Below, one piece after another: positions 26,893 through 36,465 of a stretch of DNA of 45,619 nt (positions are counted from its first letter, which is position 1; every line of letters begins with the position of its first letter). Below the pieces are notes generated by a model. It had not been told where the DNA came from. It ran no database searches and saw nothing but the letters and a program-made list of their open reading frames with translations. Origin of the DNA: Clostridiales bacterium (GTDB lineage Bacteria > Bacillota > Clostridia > Peptostreptococcales > Anaerovoracaceae); NCBI GenBank assembly GCA_015058205.1, contig SVCS01000007.1:1-45619 (forward strand), given 5' to 3'. The position numbers and the translations under genes are program-made.

Positions 26893-27837
26893 TCACATTT
26901 TCGCGCCGGAAATCTCCACGTCGATTCCCGCCTTGTCAAACAGATCTCTGATCTCCTCCATCCGCTCATGGGACGGCGCTTCGAAGGTGGTGTACTCTAT
27001 CCCTGCATTCCGCGCTTTGGAAACGCCCATCTCGTGGTATCCGAGCAGGGACACCTTCCTGACGGCGAGTTCCTTAACCAAAGCCAAGGCAGCCTGTATG
27101 GTCTCGTCATCGTCGTTCAGTCCCTTGATGAGAGGCATGCGTACCCAGATCTTGTCGTGGGTCCGCGGGTCCGCTGCCAGGGCGCGGATGTTCTCGATGA
27201 TCCGTTTGTTGCTGACGCCTGTCAGACGCTCATGGACAGCAGGATCCATGGCTTTCAGATCGTACAGTACATGGGTCACATTAGGTGCCAGGGCCAGGTC
27301 CATCAGATGCCGGGTCTCCCCAAGACCGCAGGTGTCGATGCACACACCGATTTCCTCTTGGCGGCAGGCCTCGACCAGCGCCTTTGCAAAGGCAGCATGG
27401 GCCAGGGGTTCTCCGCCGCTGATGGTCACACCGCCACCGGATTCCTGATAGAATTCCTTATCCTGCAGGACTGTCTCCATAACCTCTTCGACTGTCATCT
27501 CCTCCGCCACGTAGGTTATGGCTTTGGAATAACAGACCTTGCTGCACGCGCCGCAGGCATGGCACGCTGCGAAATCGATGGCGACGCCCTCCTCTGAAAC
27601 GGTGATGCCGCTCTCCGGGCAGACGTCCACGCATATGCCGCACCGGATGCACCGGGACGGGCTGATGATCATCTGGTTTTCCGGACGAATCATCTCCGGG
27701 TTGTGGCACCAGACGCAGCGCAGGGGACAGCCCTTCAGGAATACGGTAGACCGTATTCCCGGACCATCCTGGGTCGAAAACTTCTGTATATTACCAATGA
27801 AAGCTGTATTATTCAAGTCTGTATTGCCTTTGCTCAT
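26893..27837 (-). CDS. Glycyl radical enzyme activase (radical SAM)
   Basis: A 314-residue radical SAM protein. The S-adenosylmethionine cluster motif is C37-x3-C41-x2-C44 (GCPLRCVWC). Two ferredoxin-type clusters follow at C63/66/69/73 and C92/95/98/102, typical of activases for non-PFL glycyl radical enzymes. It installs the glycyl radical on the enzyme encoded immediately upstream. Its ATG overlaps the TGA of that gene (TGATG), so the two are translated together. Confidence 0.93.
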   Translation of the reverse strand: MSKGNTDLNNTAFIGNIQKFSTQDGPGIRSTVFLKGCPLRCVWCHNPEMIRPENQMIISPSRCIRCGICVDVCPESGITVSEEGVAIDFAACHACGACSKVCYSKAITYVAEEMTVEEVMETVLQDKEFYQESGGGVTISGGEPLAHAAFAKALVEACRQEEIGVCIDTCGLGETRHLMDLALAPNVTHVLYDLKAMDPAVHERLTGVSNKRIIENIRALAADPRTHDKIWVRMPLIKGLNDDDETIQAALALVKELAVRKVSLLGYHEMGVSKARNAGIEYTTFEAPSHERMEEIRDLFDKAGIDVEISGAKM

Positions 27838-30206
27838 CAGCAGCCTCCATGCGCTGTACGTTCAATGATGGAATCCTGCACGTGCCGATCGAGTTCTGTG
27901 AAGTACGCCAGATAGCCTGCTACACGCACGACGAGACCTCTGTATTCCTCCGGATTCTCCTGCGCAGCACGCAGTGTGGCGTCATCGACAACGTTGATCT
28001 GGATGTGCTGACCGCCTTCCTTAAAGAATGTCTTGACCACGCTCTCTATGGTATCGATACCCTTCTCGCCTTCGACACTCTTCGGGTCGAAACGAAGGTT
28101 GAACAATGCGCCTGCGTAGAAATTCTCAGGCTTCAGAGCTGCAACAGATTTGACTGTTGCGGTCGGTCCGTTGATATCGCGGCCCATCATCGGTGATGCA
28201 TTGTCGCCCAGAGATTCCCCGGCGTGTCTTCCGTCAGGTGTCGCGCCTGTCTCTTCACCATGCGGCACATTCTCAGACTGTGACATGAGCGTATAGTCGT
28301 AGTGGCCGCCGCGGGCATCCTTCCAGCTCTGCACAGTCTCTGCAACGTAGGTGCAGATGTCTTTGTTGATGGCATCTACATACGGATCGTCATTGCCGAA
28401 TTTAGGCGGCACATTGAGCAGATACTGACGAATTCTTTCGTTGTCTTTGTAGTCATTGTCCAGTACATCGATCAGTTCCTGCATGGTGATGATCTTATCC
28501 TTGAAAACGGCGTATTCGATGCCGACAATGGAGTCTGCCAGGTTCGCTTGTCCCGTTCCGAATATTCCGGCGCTGGAGTGCTTCGCGCCGCCCTCCTGCA
28601 CAGACATACCCTTATCGATGCAGCCGTCTACCGTCATGGAAGTATAGACTGCAGGAAGTCTTCTGGCTTGTTCCACCTGAACGATTCTCGATGCTTCCAC
28701 CATTCTCGTATGGATGTAGATGATCTGCTTCTTGCATGCTTCGATGATGTCTTCCTTGGATGTGAATTCACACGGATCGCCTGTATCGATTCCCAGTTTC
28801 ATGCCTGTTCTCGGATCCACGCCTCTGTGCAGAACTAACTCCAGACACTTGGCGTAGTTGACGTATCCTACATCCGGGAAGCAGTCCGCGCCGCCGCCGC
28901 CATACTGAGGCTGGGTGCATCCGACGACGTTCCAACCGAGGACTTCCTCATCAGAGCCGCCCTTGGAACGAACGATCTTCATACATACATCGTCGTTGAA
29001 GAGTCCCGGCTGGGCCATGCCTGCCTGGATCATCTCCGCTGCCTGATGGAACAGATCCTCCGGCGTCTTGTCGCTGACACGCATTGCCAGAACAGGCTGG
29101 GCCGTCTTCACATCTGCGCCTGCTGTCAGGCACATGTAGCTCAGCTTATTAGTAGCATCTTCGCCGTCCAATCCGAGGCCGCCCACCATGACGATGGCCC
29201 ACATCGGGAAGCCTGCAAAGGCCTGGGAACATTCTTTGTCTCTGACTTCGATGACTTCTCCGCACTTGAGGAAGAAGCACTCCAGGACTTCCTGGGCTTT
29301 GTCTTCGTCGAAGACACCTGCTTTCATGTCCATTTCCATGTATGGATAGAGGATCTGATCGAACCGTCCGAAGCTGCAGGCTGTCGCCGGTCCTTCTATG
29401 TGGTAAATGAGATGCACGAACCAGACGAACTGCAGGGCCTCATAAAATCCTCTCGGCGGATTCTCCGGTACGTTTCTGCAGTTGGAGGCGATCTCCAGCA
29501 GCTCAGCTTTTCTGCCCAGATCCGTTTCCTTCTCAGCCAGCTCCAGCGCTTTGTCAGCATACCTGTTGACAAAACGAATGACCGCTTCCATCACGATGAT
29601 GCCTGCTCTCCAGAAGTCCTGTTTTTCCTGGTTCTCAATTGTGTCGCCCTCGATTTCCGCGATCTTCTCTTCGCAGCGCTTGATATAGCCTCTGAATCCC
29701 TCGGACATCAGTTTCTTGTAATTCGGTACGACTTCGCCGGAGATGGTGTTGGTCTGTCCCATGTCGATGATGGAGTTTTCGTACATGGCCATGGTGTCTT
29801 CCGGAAGGATCTCATAGAGATGATCTTCGATGGCCCGTCCCTGCCAGAATTCTTCCAGACAGTCTAAGATGATCTTCTTATCCTCTTCTGTCACATCGAT
29901 TTCATCCAGCTTCCTCGTCGGGAACTCAGGAATCTCTTCCATGAGCCACTCTGTAGAGCTGTACTCCGGGAAGAGCAGCGCGCCGCGCAGTGTATAGGTA
30001 GGCACTCCGACGATCAGTTCCTCGTCGTGGATCGTGATGCTTAAGTGATCCAGAACGTATTCCAAAGTCTTAGCCCGGAACAGATAACGGGGTTCGCCTG
30101 CGAACTTCTTGTACGCCTCCGTGATGAGGAGCAGACGCTCCGGTGTAATATTCGGTCTTACTGAGAGAAATCTGTCTTTTAATCTCTGTACTCTTGGTGT
30201 AATCAT
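27837..30206 (-). CDS. Glycyl radical enzyme of unassigned substrate
   Basis: A 789-residue GRE. The radical site is G764 in RVAGYLAYF near the C-terminus, and the thiyl cysteine is C430 in VVGCTQPQ. The dehydratase, C-N lyase and isethionate lyase groups carry Cys-x-Glu here, with the glutamate as general base; this protein has Cys-Thr-Gln. The reaction therefore cannot be assigned to glycerol, propanediol, choline or hydroxyproline enzymes. AAAGGAG precedes the ATG. It lies after an APC permease and before activase and SDR, suggesting an imported amino acid or amine. No microcompartment shell genes are nearby. Confidence 0.9.
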   Translation of the reverse strand: MITPRVQRLKDRFLSVRPNITPERLLLITEAYKKFAGEPRYLFRAKTLEYVLDHLSITIHDEELIVGVPTYTLRGALLFPEYSSTEWLMEEIPEFPTRKLDEIDVTEEDKKIILDCLEEFWQGRAIEDHLYEILPEDTMAMYENSIIDMGQTNTISGEVVPNYKKLMSEGFRGYIKRCEEKIAEIEGDTIENQEKQDFWRAGIIVMEAVIRFVNRYADKALELAEKETDLGRKAELLEIASNCRNVPENPPRGFYEALQFVWFVHLIYHIEGPATACSFGRFDQILYPYMEMDMKAGVFDEDKAQEVLECFFLKCGEVIEVRDKECSQAFAGFPMWAIVMVGGLGLDGEDATNKLSYMCLTAGADVKTAQPVLAMRVSDKTPEDLFHQAAEMIQAGMAQPGLFNDDVCMKIVRSKGGSDEEVLGWNVVGCTQPQYGGGGADCFPDVGYVNYAKCLELVLHRGVDPRTGMKLGIDTGDPCEFTSKEDIIEACKKQIIYIHTRMVEASRIVQVEQARRLPAVYTSMTVDGCIDKGMSVQEGGAKHSSAGIFGTGQANLADSIVGIEYAVFKDKIITMQELIDVLDNDYKDNERIRQYLLNVPPKFGNDDPYVDAINKDICTYVAETVQSWKDARGGHYDYTLMSQSENVPHGEETGATPDGRHAGESLGDNASPMMGRDINGPTATVKSVAALKPENFYAGALFNLRFDPKSVEGEKGIDTIESVVKTFFKEGGQHIQINVVDDATLRAAQENPEEYRGLVVRVAGYLAYFTELDRHVQDSIIERTAHGGC

Positions 30207-30233
30207 ATTCTTTCTCCTTTAATGCCAAAATGC

Positions 30234-31937
30234 TTAAAATGCTTCGCCTGCGCTTCCGCTCATAGCCTCCAGTCTGTCTTCTTCACTGAGGATCACAGGC
30301 TGCGACATAAATTTATCTACTTTCTTTCCTACTATGAAGAGAATTATACCGATGATCGCAAGTACGATTCCCATGATCAGCAGGAGATCGAGCATGCCAT
30401 AAAAGTCACTCAGAAGTCCGCTGCCATACTCTTCGAGATAGTATTCAGGGCCCCAGCTTCCCTCGATAAGGTTCAGCAGGAATCTTCCCGATATACAAAC
30501 GGCCGCCATGATTTCAATCAGTATGCCGATTCTGTACAGATCACCGTAAGCGAGTTTCGTCTTAGGATTGCGCGGCCACTTGTCCGGATGCTCAACAGAA
30601 CATCCTCCGAACAGCGGCTTGCAGATCACATACAGGATGATTCCTCCGAGGATCAGGAATACTCCGTAGAGGAAGTAATCCGTTCCGTTCAGATAGAATG
30701 CGGCAACTGCAACGACTGAAATCGTAATCGTGCAGAGATAGGTTCCGAATTTTCCTCCAGGAATCTTATATGCTTCCGGCTTGCGTATTTCTTCCGGATA
30801 GAGCTTGCGGTCTTTGAATACCATGAAGGCCAGAAGAATAACCGTAGCGAAGCACGGGATAACCTGTACCAGAATCAGGGTCGTGAATTCCATCTGCATG
30901 AGAAGGACCGTTACCAATGACAGGGACAGGATTCCGATGGACGGAACGCCGCTCTTCTTAGTCAGCCATGTGAAGCACGGCGGAGCCAGATGGTCATCTG
31001 CCAGAACGAACAGACTTCTGGTACCGCACGCCATGTTGGTGTTAAAGATAGCCAGATTGCCTACGACGGCTGTAATGACGACCAGTACGCCGCACCATCC
31101 GCCTACGTTCTGTACGAGAACAGTCGCGTAACCAACGCTGTCACCCGAAAGATCTGTGGTCCACATATCCCAGTGTCCGACGGATGCGACACCTGCCATC
31201 GTAGGAAGCAGATAAGACATACCGATCAATGGACAGGCGATCAGGATGCTCCTCGGGATGACCATCGGATCCCGGACCTCACCGGAAACCTGATTGATCA
31301 TGGACCATCCGCAGTACAGCCATACGCTGATTGCCAGGGCCGATCCGATGGAACTTGTAATTCCCTCATCCGCATTGAAGATCGGTTCGACCGGATTGTA
31401 ATTCCAGTTGCCGAATCCAACGACCGTTATGAATGCAAAGACAAGCAGGATGAAGATGGAGAAGATGATGCTGAGTACGCTTACTTCTTTCAGACCCATC
31501 AGGTTTACAATCGTGAAGGCAATAACGATGATCAGCTTCACAATAAAGGCTTCTGCATTGTTCCACTCGAAGAAATATCCCAGGTAGTTCGTCGCCAGAA
31601 CGATATAGGTTCCGCTGCTCGCGTAGTACTGGATCGCATACCAGATACCTTCCTGGAAGGAGTAGAATTCTCCATAGGTGTGCTTGGCCCAGAAGATGTC
31701 GCCGCCTTCCGCAGGCAGAACCGAGCCTACCTCTGTAACACAGAAACACCACGGGATGGCCCAGATGAAAACCATTACAAATAAGGCAATCATCGTGAGA
31801 CCGGGACCGCATGTGGATACCATCTCTTCCACGCCGAATGCACCGGCTGCAATGGAACAGAACAGCAGACCGACGATCGAAATGACGCCGTAGTTCTTCT
31901 TTCCGACGTTCTTAACGCCTTTTCTTCTCTCCGCCAA
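30234..31937 (-). CDS. APC-superfamily permease (copy 2)
   Basis: A 567-residue permease, paralogous to the one at 8338-10044 from MAERRKGVKNV (versus MADIRKGVANV) to the tail (SEEDRLEAMSGSA). The TTG at 31937 is the likely start: GGAGG lies 8 bases upstream and the aligned paralogue begins there. A GTG three codons earlier would overlap the ribosome site. It heads the GRE unit, with the GRE gene 27 bases downstream. It probably imports the GRE substrate. Confidence 0.85.
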   Translation of the reverse strand: MAERRKGVKNVGKKNYGVISIVGLLFCSIAAGAFGVEEMVSTCGPGLTMIALFVMVFIWAIPWCFCVTEVGSVLPAEGGDIFWAKHTYGEFYSFQEGIWYAIQYYASSGTYIVLATNYLGYFFEWNNAEAFIVKLIIVIAFTIVNLMGLKEVSVLSIIFSIFILLVFAFITVVGFGNWNYNPVEPIFNADEGITSSIGSALAISVWLYCGWSMINQVSGEVRDPMVIPRSILIACPLIGMSYLLPTMAGVASVGHWDMWTTDLSGDSVGYATVLVQNVGGWCGVLVVITAVVGNLAIFNTNMACGTRSLFVLADDHLAPPCFTWLTKKSGVPSIGILSLSLVTVLLMQMEFTTLILVQVIPCFATVILLAFMVFKDRKLYPEEIRKPEAYKIPGGKFGTYLCTITISVVAVAAFYLNGTDYFLYGVFLILGGIILYVICKPLFGGCSVEHPDKWPRNPKTKLAYGDLYRIGILIEIMAAVCISGRFLLNLIEGSWGPEYYLEEYGSGLLSDFYGMLDLLLIMGIVLAIIGIILFIVGKKVDKFMSQPVILSEEDRLEAMSGSAGEAF

Positions 31938-31968
31938 CGAAACCACCTCCTGCGCAATATAAATAAAA

Positions 31969-32006
31969 ACAGATCTTTACTTTATTTTAATAAAGAGAAA
32001 ATCTGT
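31969..32006 (-). promoter_or_regulatory. AT-rich imperfect palindrome in the leader of the permease-GRE unit
   Basis: ACAGAT (31969-31974) pairs with ATCTGT (32001-32006), and an inner CTTTATT (31980-31986) pairs with AATAAAG (31989-31995). On the minus strand the palindrome is followed by TTTTATTTATATT, so it could be an intrinsic terminator of the AraC gene. It lies only 32 bp before the permease start, leaving almost no room for a promoter after it. It may be an attenuator or an operator. The 31938-32079 gap contains nothing else I can name. Confidence 0.45.
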
Positions 32007-32079
32007 ATTCTATAATTAGTTTGACATAAAATCTTATTATTATGATATCGGCGCCTACATCGGCTGCCGACATCAACCC

Positions 32080-33141
32080 CTAATTCTTGCCGTCCGAACC
32101 CAGCATGAATCGCAGTATTTCTTCATGACTGCGGTTGGTTTTTTCATAGGCGTCCAGAAGCTCTTTCAGCTTGTCCCTGTTTTCACCGGACTTTTCCCTG
32201 TTCTCACCGTATGAGAAGGAGAGGTTTTTGATCGAATTCTGAATGATCGGCATCGCCTCGGCGCTGTCCATCTCGAAGAGGATCTCCGCGGAATTGCCTT
32301 TGATTCTGTCGGCGTACATCCTCCTGTACTCCTCAGGATGACACCCGAACCATTTCTCGAAGAACTTCTCGTAGTAGGCCGTTGTCGAAAACCCTACCTG
32401 CCCGGCGATGCTGCTTATTTTTTCCGACCCGCTGAGCAGTATTTTTTCCGATTCCTCTACCCGCGCAAAGGCCAGAAGCTCTCTGAATCCCAAACCTGTT
32501 CCGGCCGTGATGAGTTTCGACATATAGCCTTCGCTGAAGTGTTCTTTTTCGGCCAGCTCCCGCAGCGTCAGTTTCTCGCTATGATGCTCATAGATATAAT
32601 CTATGATTCTCCCCAGCCGTTCTCCGATCTCAGGATAATCATATTTCTTGTGCATCACGATTCTTCCTTCAAAATAAAAGGACTTGAAGTTCTTATCACA
32701 GTAATTGAGCGCGTCTGTCATCATATTGATATTCATCAATTTATGACCGGGAGGCGCGGTGATGTGATTCAGGGCTATTTTCAGCAGCACATTTCGCAGC
32801 ACGATGATTTCTTTATTGCCCTTCTCTTTTCCCATGGTTCGGTACACGTTATTTGATAGTGTCGGGAACTGTCTGGTGAAATAATCCGCGTTGATCTGAA
32901 TCATCAAAACGACGTTGTCTTTGGAGCAGTCGTAGATTCCATGGACTTCACTGTCATTGATGACAAAGATATCCCCCTGCTGCATTCTGTAAATACTCGA
33001 TCCGCATTTCAGGGTAACGGATCCTCTGAGCACGTAAATAAATTCATGATCGTTGTGATAATGAAGGGGGTAATTCTCAATATTCACGATGCGGATGTTC
33101 ATCGGCATATCATCCAGATAGCCGGCTTTTTCCTCCAGCAT
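32080..33141 (-). CDS. AraC-family transcriptional regulator (copy 1)
   Basis: 353 residues. The N-terminal cupin sensor contains YPLHYHNDHEF and MQQGDIFVINDSEVHG. The C-terminal double helix-turn-helix runs from LTLRELAEKEHFSEGYMSKL to VGFSTTAYYEKFFEKWFGCHPEEYRR, followed by a long tail. It should bind a small effector in the cupin barrel and regulate nearby catabolic genes. AGGAG precedes the ATG. It follows esterase copy 2 by 41 bases and lies just before the permease-GRE unit, its likely target. Confidence 0.88.
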   Translation of the reverse strand: MLEEKAGYLDDMPMNIRIVNIENYPLHYHNDHEFIYVLRGSVTLKCGSSIYRMQQGDIFVINDSEVHGIYDCSKDNVVLMIQINADYFTRQFPTLSNNVYRTMGKEKGNKEIIVLRNVLLKIALNHITAPPGHKLMNINMMTDALNYCDKNFKSFYFEGRIVMHKKYDYPEIGERLGRIIDYIYEHHSEKLTLRELAEKEHFSEGYMSKLITAGTGLGFRELLAFARVEESEKILLSGSEKISSIAGQVGFSTTAYYEKFFEKWFGCHPEEYRRMYADRIKGNSAEILFEMDSAEAMPIIQNSIKNLSFSYGENREKSGENRDKLKELLDAYEKTNRSHEEILRFMLGSDGKN

Positions 33142-33182
33142 ATAGGAACTCCTGATGCGAATTGAATAACGCTATGAAACCA

Positions 33183-34799
33183 TCAAATGCAGTAATACTT
33201 GGTCAGGAAATAGGTTCTGTCCCAATCGAGAACTTTCCTGTCGGATTCCTTCTCCGGATGGATGTCGAACTCATCGTAGACCATCCATTTTCTGTTCTTC
33301 GGATCGTAGAGGGGCCACTCCTTGGCTTTTCCGTCCGGAGAGAGCTCAGCGCTAAGGGACGGATCGCCTGTCTTGGCAAACTGAACCCACATCTTACGCA
33401 AGGTCTTCGAGAAGGTTTCATCAAAGGCTCTTCCCGTTTCTCCGATGATCTCCGGATGCTTGAATACGGCGGCGAGCTCAACAGAATGTCCGCATCTCAT
33501 ATACGGCACAGAAGATTCCGGTGTGAAGTAATAGGAGTAGGTTTTGCCGCCGCCTTTGACCTGGTTCTCCGACAACCGGAAGAGCGGTGCGATGAATACG
33601 ATCTGATCGAAGAGAGCAGCGTAGAGGGCATGCTCCCCTTCGGAGAAATCGTAGCCTCCTTTGCTGTTATCTGCGCAGTAGCTCTCCACCAGTGCCTTTT
33701 CTTCTTCTGTCAGCTGCGCCATTTTCTTCTCCATGCGGTCCGCAGCCCACTCGTTGTAAAAGTCCAGCCCGAAGCCGGATATGAAAAAGCCCAGCTCATC
33801 CTTATCGCAGCCCTGGATGAAGTCGATATCCTTCGCTGCGCCGCGGGCATAGGCCTCATAAGGATCCACAGGAAGGTATTTTCCGTCCCGTTCCGGCCAC
33901 ACACGCAGTGAAAGCACTTCCGCTTCTTCCACAAAGGTCTCCACATCCAGTTTCTGAAGATCGGCAACGGTTTTGCAGCCGAGGATTTCCATCAGTTCAT
34001 CGGTGCAGGCGATGGCCTCATCCGGCGATCTGGTGAAGACCGGGGAGCCGCTCAGAGCGATGACCCGCTGAAAATATTCATGGGTTCCTTCGATCAGCGG
34101 AATGAGTGTGACGCTCGCCGCGCCGGCAGATTCGCCCATGATCGTTACATTGTCCGGATCGCCGCCGAAGGCAGCGATATTCTCGTGGATCCACTTCAGC
34201 GCCATCACCTGATCCATGAGCCCTAAGTTCTGGGCGTCCGGATAGTCCCCGCCATCCGGCAGATGCGAAAGGTGGAAGAAACCGAAAACACCCAGTCTGT
34301 ATGTGATGGAAACCATGATGACATCCGGATTCTCTTTGACGAAGTTATGGCACTCGCTGATCGGCTCAACAGTTCCACCCAGTTCGAATCCGCCGCCGTG
34401 GATCCAGACGATCACCGGCTTTTTCTCCGCCGCCGCGTCATCCGCCTTCCATATATCCAGATACAGGCAGTCCTCACTCTGATAGTACAGTGACGCATTC
34501 TCTGTTTCACTGACCACCTGGTGGGCGCTTTTGGCATTGTAATAGGCCTCGTATACGCCCTCATCCGGAATCACATCCACAGGGGCTTTCCAGCGCAGCT
34601 CTCCCACAGGCGGCTTGCCTGTGAAGGGGATGCCTTTGTACGCGATGATATTCTCCGTCTTCCTGCCGACAAAAGTGCCGTTGATGCATTTGACCGCCAG
34701 AGACTTATCGTACGCTCCGTCTGTTATCTTTTTGTTCTCGCCGTACTGAGCTCTGAGCATCTCCTGTATTTCGTTCAAATCTACCATGTATTCGCACAT
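33183..34799 (-). CDS. Type B carboxylesterase, copy 2
   Basis: 538 residues with HGGGFELGG, nucleophile serine in MGESAGAAS, the acid in GCDKDELGFF and the histidine in CGHSVELAAVF. No signal peptide. The ATG at 34799 has AAAGGA eight bases upstream; the open frame to 34889 has no comparable site. It lies between esterase copy 3 and an AraC gene. The C-terminal segment DRTYFLTKYY is common to all three esterases, supporting recent duplication. Confidence 0.86.
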   Translation of the reverse strand: MCEYMVDLNEIQEMLRAQYGENKKITDGAYDKSLAVKCINGTFVGRKTENIIAYKGIPFTGKPPVGELRWKAPVDVIPDEGVYEAYYNAKSAHQVVSETENASLYYQSEDCLYLDIWKADDAAAEKKPVIVWIHGGGFELGGTVEPISECHNFVKENPDVIMVSITYRLGVFGFFHLSHLPDGGDYPDAQNLGLMDQVMALKWIHENIAAFGGDPDNVTIMGESAGAASVTLIPLIEGTHEYFQRVIALSGSPVFTRSPDEAIACTDELMEILGCKTVADLQKLDVETFVEEAEVLSLRVWPERDGKYLPVDPYEAYARGAAKDIDFIQGCDKDELGFFISGFGLDFYNEWAADRMEKKMAQLTEEEKALVESYCADNSKGGYDFSEGEHALYAALFDQIVFIAPLFRLSENQVKGGGKTYSYYFTPESSVPYMRCGHSVELAAVFKHPEIIGETGRAFDETFSKTLRKMWVQFAKTGDPSLSAELSPDGKAKEWPLYDPKNRKWMVYDEFDIHPEKESDRKVLDWDRTYFLTKYYCI

Positions 34800-34846
34800 C
34801 GCTCCGATCCTTTCTCGCTCATTCAGACAATCATGCTGCTGCATCA

Positions 34847-36451
34847 TCAAATCATATAGTAATTGGTCAGGAAATAGGTTCTTTCCCAATCTACGATCTT
34901 TCTCTCAGATTCCTTCTCCGGATGAATGTTGAACTCATCGAGAATCATCACGTTCTTGTCTTCCAGGTCGTAGAGCGGCCACTCCTTGGCTTTGCCGTCA
35001 GGGGAAATCTCCGCGCTGAGGGAAGGATTTCCGGTCTTGGCGAACTGAACCCACATCTTTCGCATGGTCTTCGCGAAAGTCTCGTCAAACTCTCTTCCGG
35101 CAAGCTCGTTGTACTCCGGGAGCGCGAACACTGTCGCAAGCTCTGACGCATGTCCGCATCCCACGCCCGGATAAACTGACTCCGGTGTAAAAAGGTAGGT
35201 GTAGGACTTGCCGCCGCCTCTGGTCTGTTCCTCCGATAGTCTGATCTGCGGTGCGACGAACATATTCTGTTCGACCAGACGGCCGTCGTCTTCGAAACTC
35301 TCGACCAGCTTCTTCTCATCGTCCGTTAGCTTGGCGAGTATCCTTGCCTTGCGGTCTGCGCACCATGCCTTCCAATTCTCTTCTCCAAATGCAAAGGCAA
35401 AAACATCCATTTCATCCTTGTTGCAGCCCTGCAGAAACTCGATGTCCTTTGCTGCGCCCTTCCCATAGGCATCGAATGGATCCAGCGGCAGATACTTCCC
35501 GTCTCGCTCCGGTAATAAGCATATCTCTAACACTGTATAGAATCCCCACAACTGTCCTGCCGTTTCCGCAAGGTCTCTGGCGTCGACGTTCTGCAGGTCT
35601 GAGACAGTCTCGCAGCCGAGTGCGTCCATCAACTCATTCGTGCGCGCGATGGCCTCCTCCGTTGTTCTCATCTGGCTCGGAGCACCACTTTGTGCAATCA
35701 CGCGTTTGAAATACTGCTGAGCGCCTTCGATCAGCGGGAGCATGCTCACGCTTGCCCCACCGGCAGATTCGCCCCAGATCGTCACATTGTCCGGGTCGCC
35801 GCCGAAGGCTGCGATATTCTCGTGCACCCACTTTAGCGCCATCACCTGATCCATCAGTCCTACGTTCTGCGCGTCCGGATAGTCTTTGCCGTCCGGCAGG
35901 TGGGACAGATGGAAGAATCCGAGGACGCCGAGTCTGTATGCGATGCTGACGACGATCACATCCGGATTCTCCTGGATGAAATTATGACACTCATACAGTG
36001 GGTCAACCGTTCCGTCTAGCTCAAAGGCGCCGCCGTGGATCCATACCATGACCGGCTTTTTCTCTTCAGATGGGTCTTTCGCCTTCCATATGTTCAGGTA
36101 AAGACAATCCTCACCCTGCACATAAACGGAAGCAGGTTCTTCGGGATTCTCTACCTGGCAGGGGCTTTTTCCGTTGTAATAGGCCTCGTAGACACCGTCA
36201 TCCGGGACATAGTCCATCGGTGCTTTCCAGCGCAGATCTCCGACAGGCTGTCTGCCGACAAATGGAATGCCTTTGTAGGCGATGATGCCGTCTGTCTCCT
36301 TGCCGACGAAAGTACCGTTGATGCATTTGACCGCCAGGGACTTGTCATAATTGTCATCGGTGATCTGTTTGTTCTCACCGTACAGGGCTCTCATTGCCGC
36401 TTTCACTTCGTCCGGGTTCACACTCATCAGTTCACTCATTGCTTCGTCCAT
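34847..36451 (-). CDS. Type B carboxylesterase, copy 3
   Basis: 534 residues, with HGGAFELDG, WGESAGGAS, GCNKDEMDVF and CGHASELATVF as catalytic segments. Shorter acyl-pocket region than copy 2. AGGAG lies 8 bases before the ATG. It follows the AraC gene at 36466 by 14 bases, so regulator and esterase are co-transcribed. Intracellular hydrolysis of a carboxylic ester is expected; the substrate is unknown. Confidence 0.86.
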   Translation of the reverse strand: MDEAMSELMSVNPDEVKAAMRALYGENKQITDDNYDKSLAVKCINGTFVGKETDGIIAYKGIPFVGRQPVGDLRWKAPMDYVPDDGVYEAYYNGKSPCQVENPEEPASVYVQGEDCLYLNIWKAKDPSEEKKPVMVWIHGGAFELDGTVDPLYECHNFIQENPDVIVVSIAYRLGVLGFFHLSHLPDGKDYPDAQNVGLMDQVMALKWVHENIAAFGGDPDNVTIWGESAGGASVSMLPLIEGAQQYFKRVIAQSGAPSQMRTTEEAIARTNELMDALGCETVSDLQNVDARDLAETAGQLWGFYTVLEICLLPERDGKYLPLDPFDAYGKGAAKDIEFLQGCNKDEMDVFAFAFGEENWKAWCADRKARILAKLTDDEKKLVESFEDDGRLVEQNMFVAPQIRLSEEQTRGGGKSYTYLFTPESVYPGVGCGHASELATVFALPEYNELAGREFDETFAKTMRKMWVQFAKTGNPSLSAEISPDGKAKEWPLYDLEDKNVMILDEFNIHPEKESERKIVDWERTYFLTNYYMI

Positions 36452-36465
36452 TTCATATTCTCCTG

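Noticed and set aside
27837-30206. Pyruvate formate-lyase assignment for the glycyl radical enzyme
   Set aside because: PFL has adjacent catalytic cysteines and an activase without ferredoxin clusters; this enzyme has a single Cys in GCTQ and a two-cluster activase.
8338-31937. Bacterial microcompartment associated with the glycyl radical enzyme
   Set aside because: No shell-protein, aldehyde dehydrogenase or encapsulation-type gene is present in the window.
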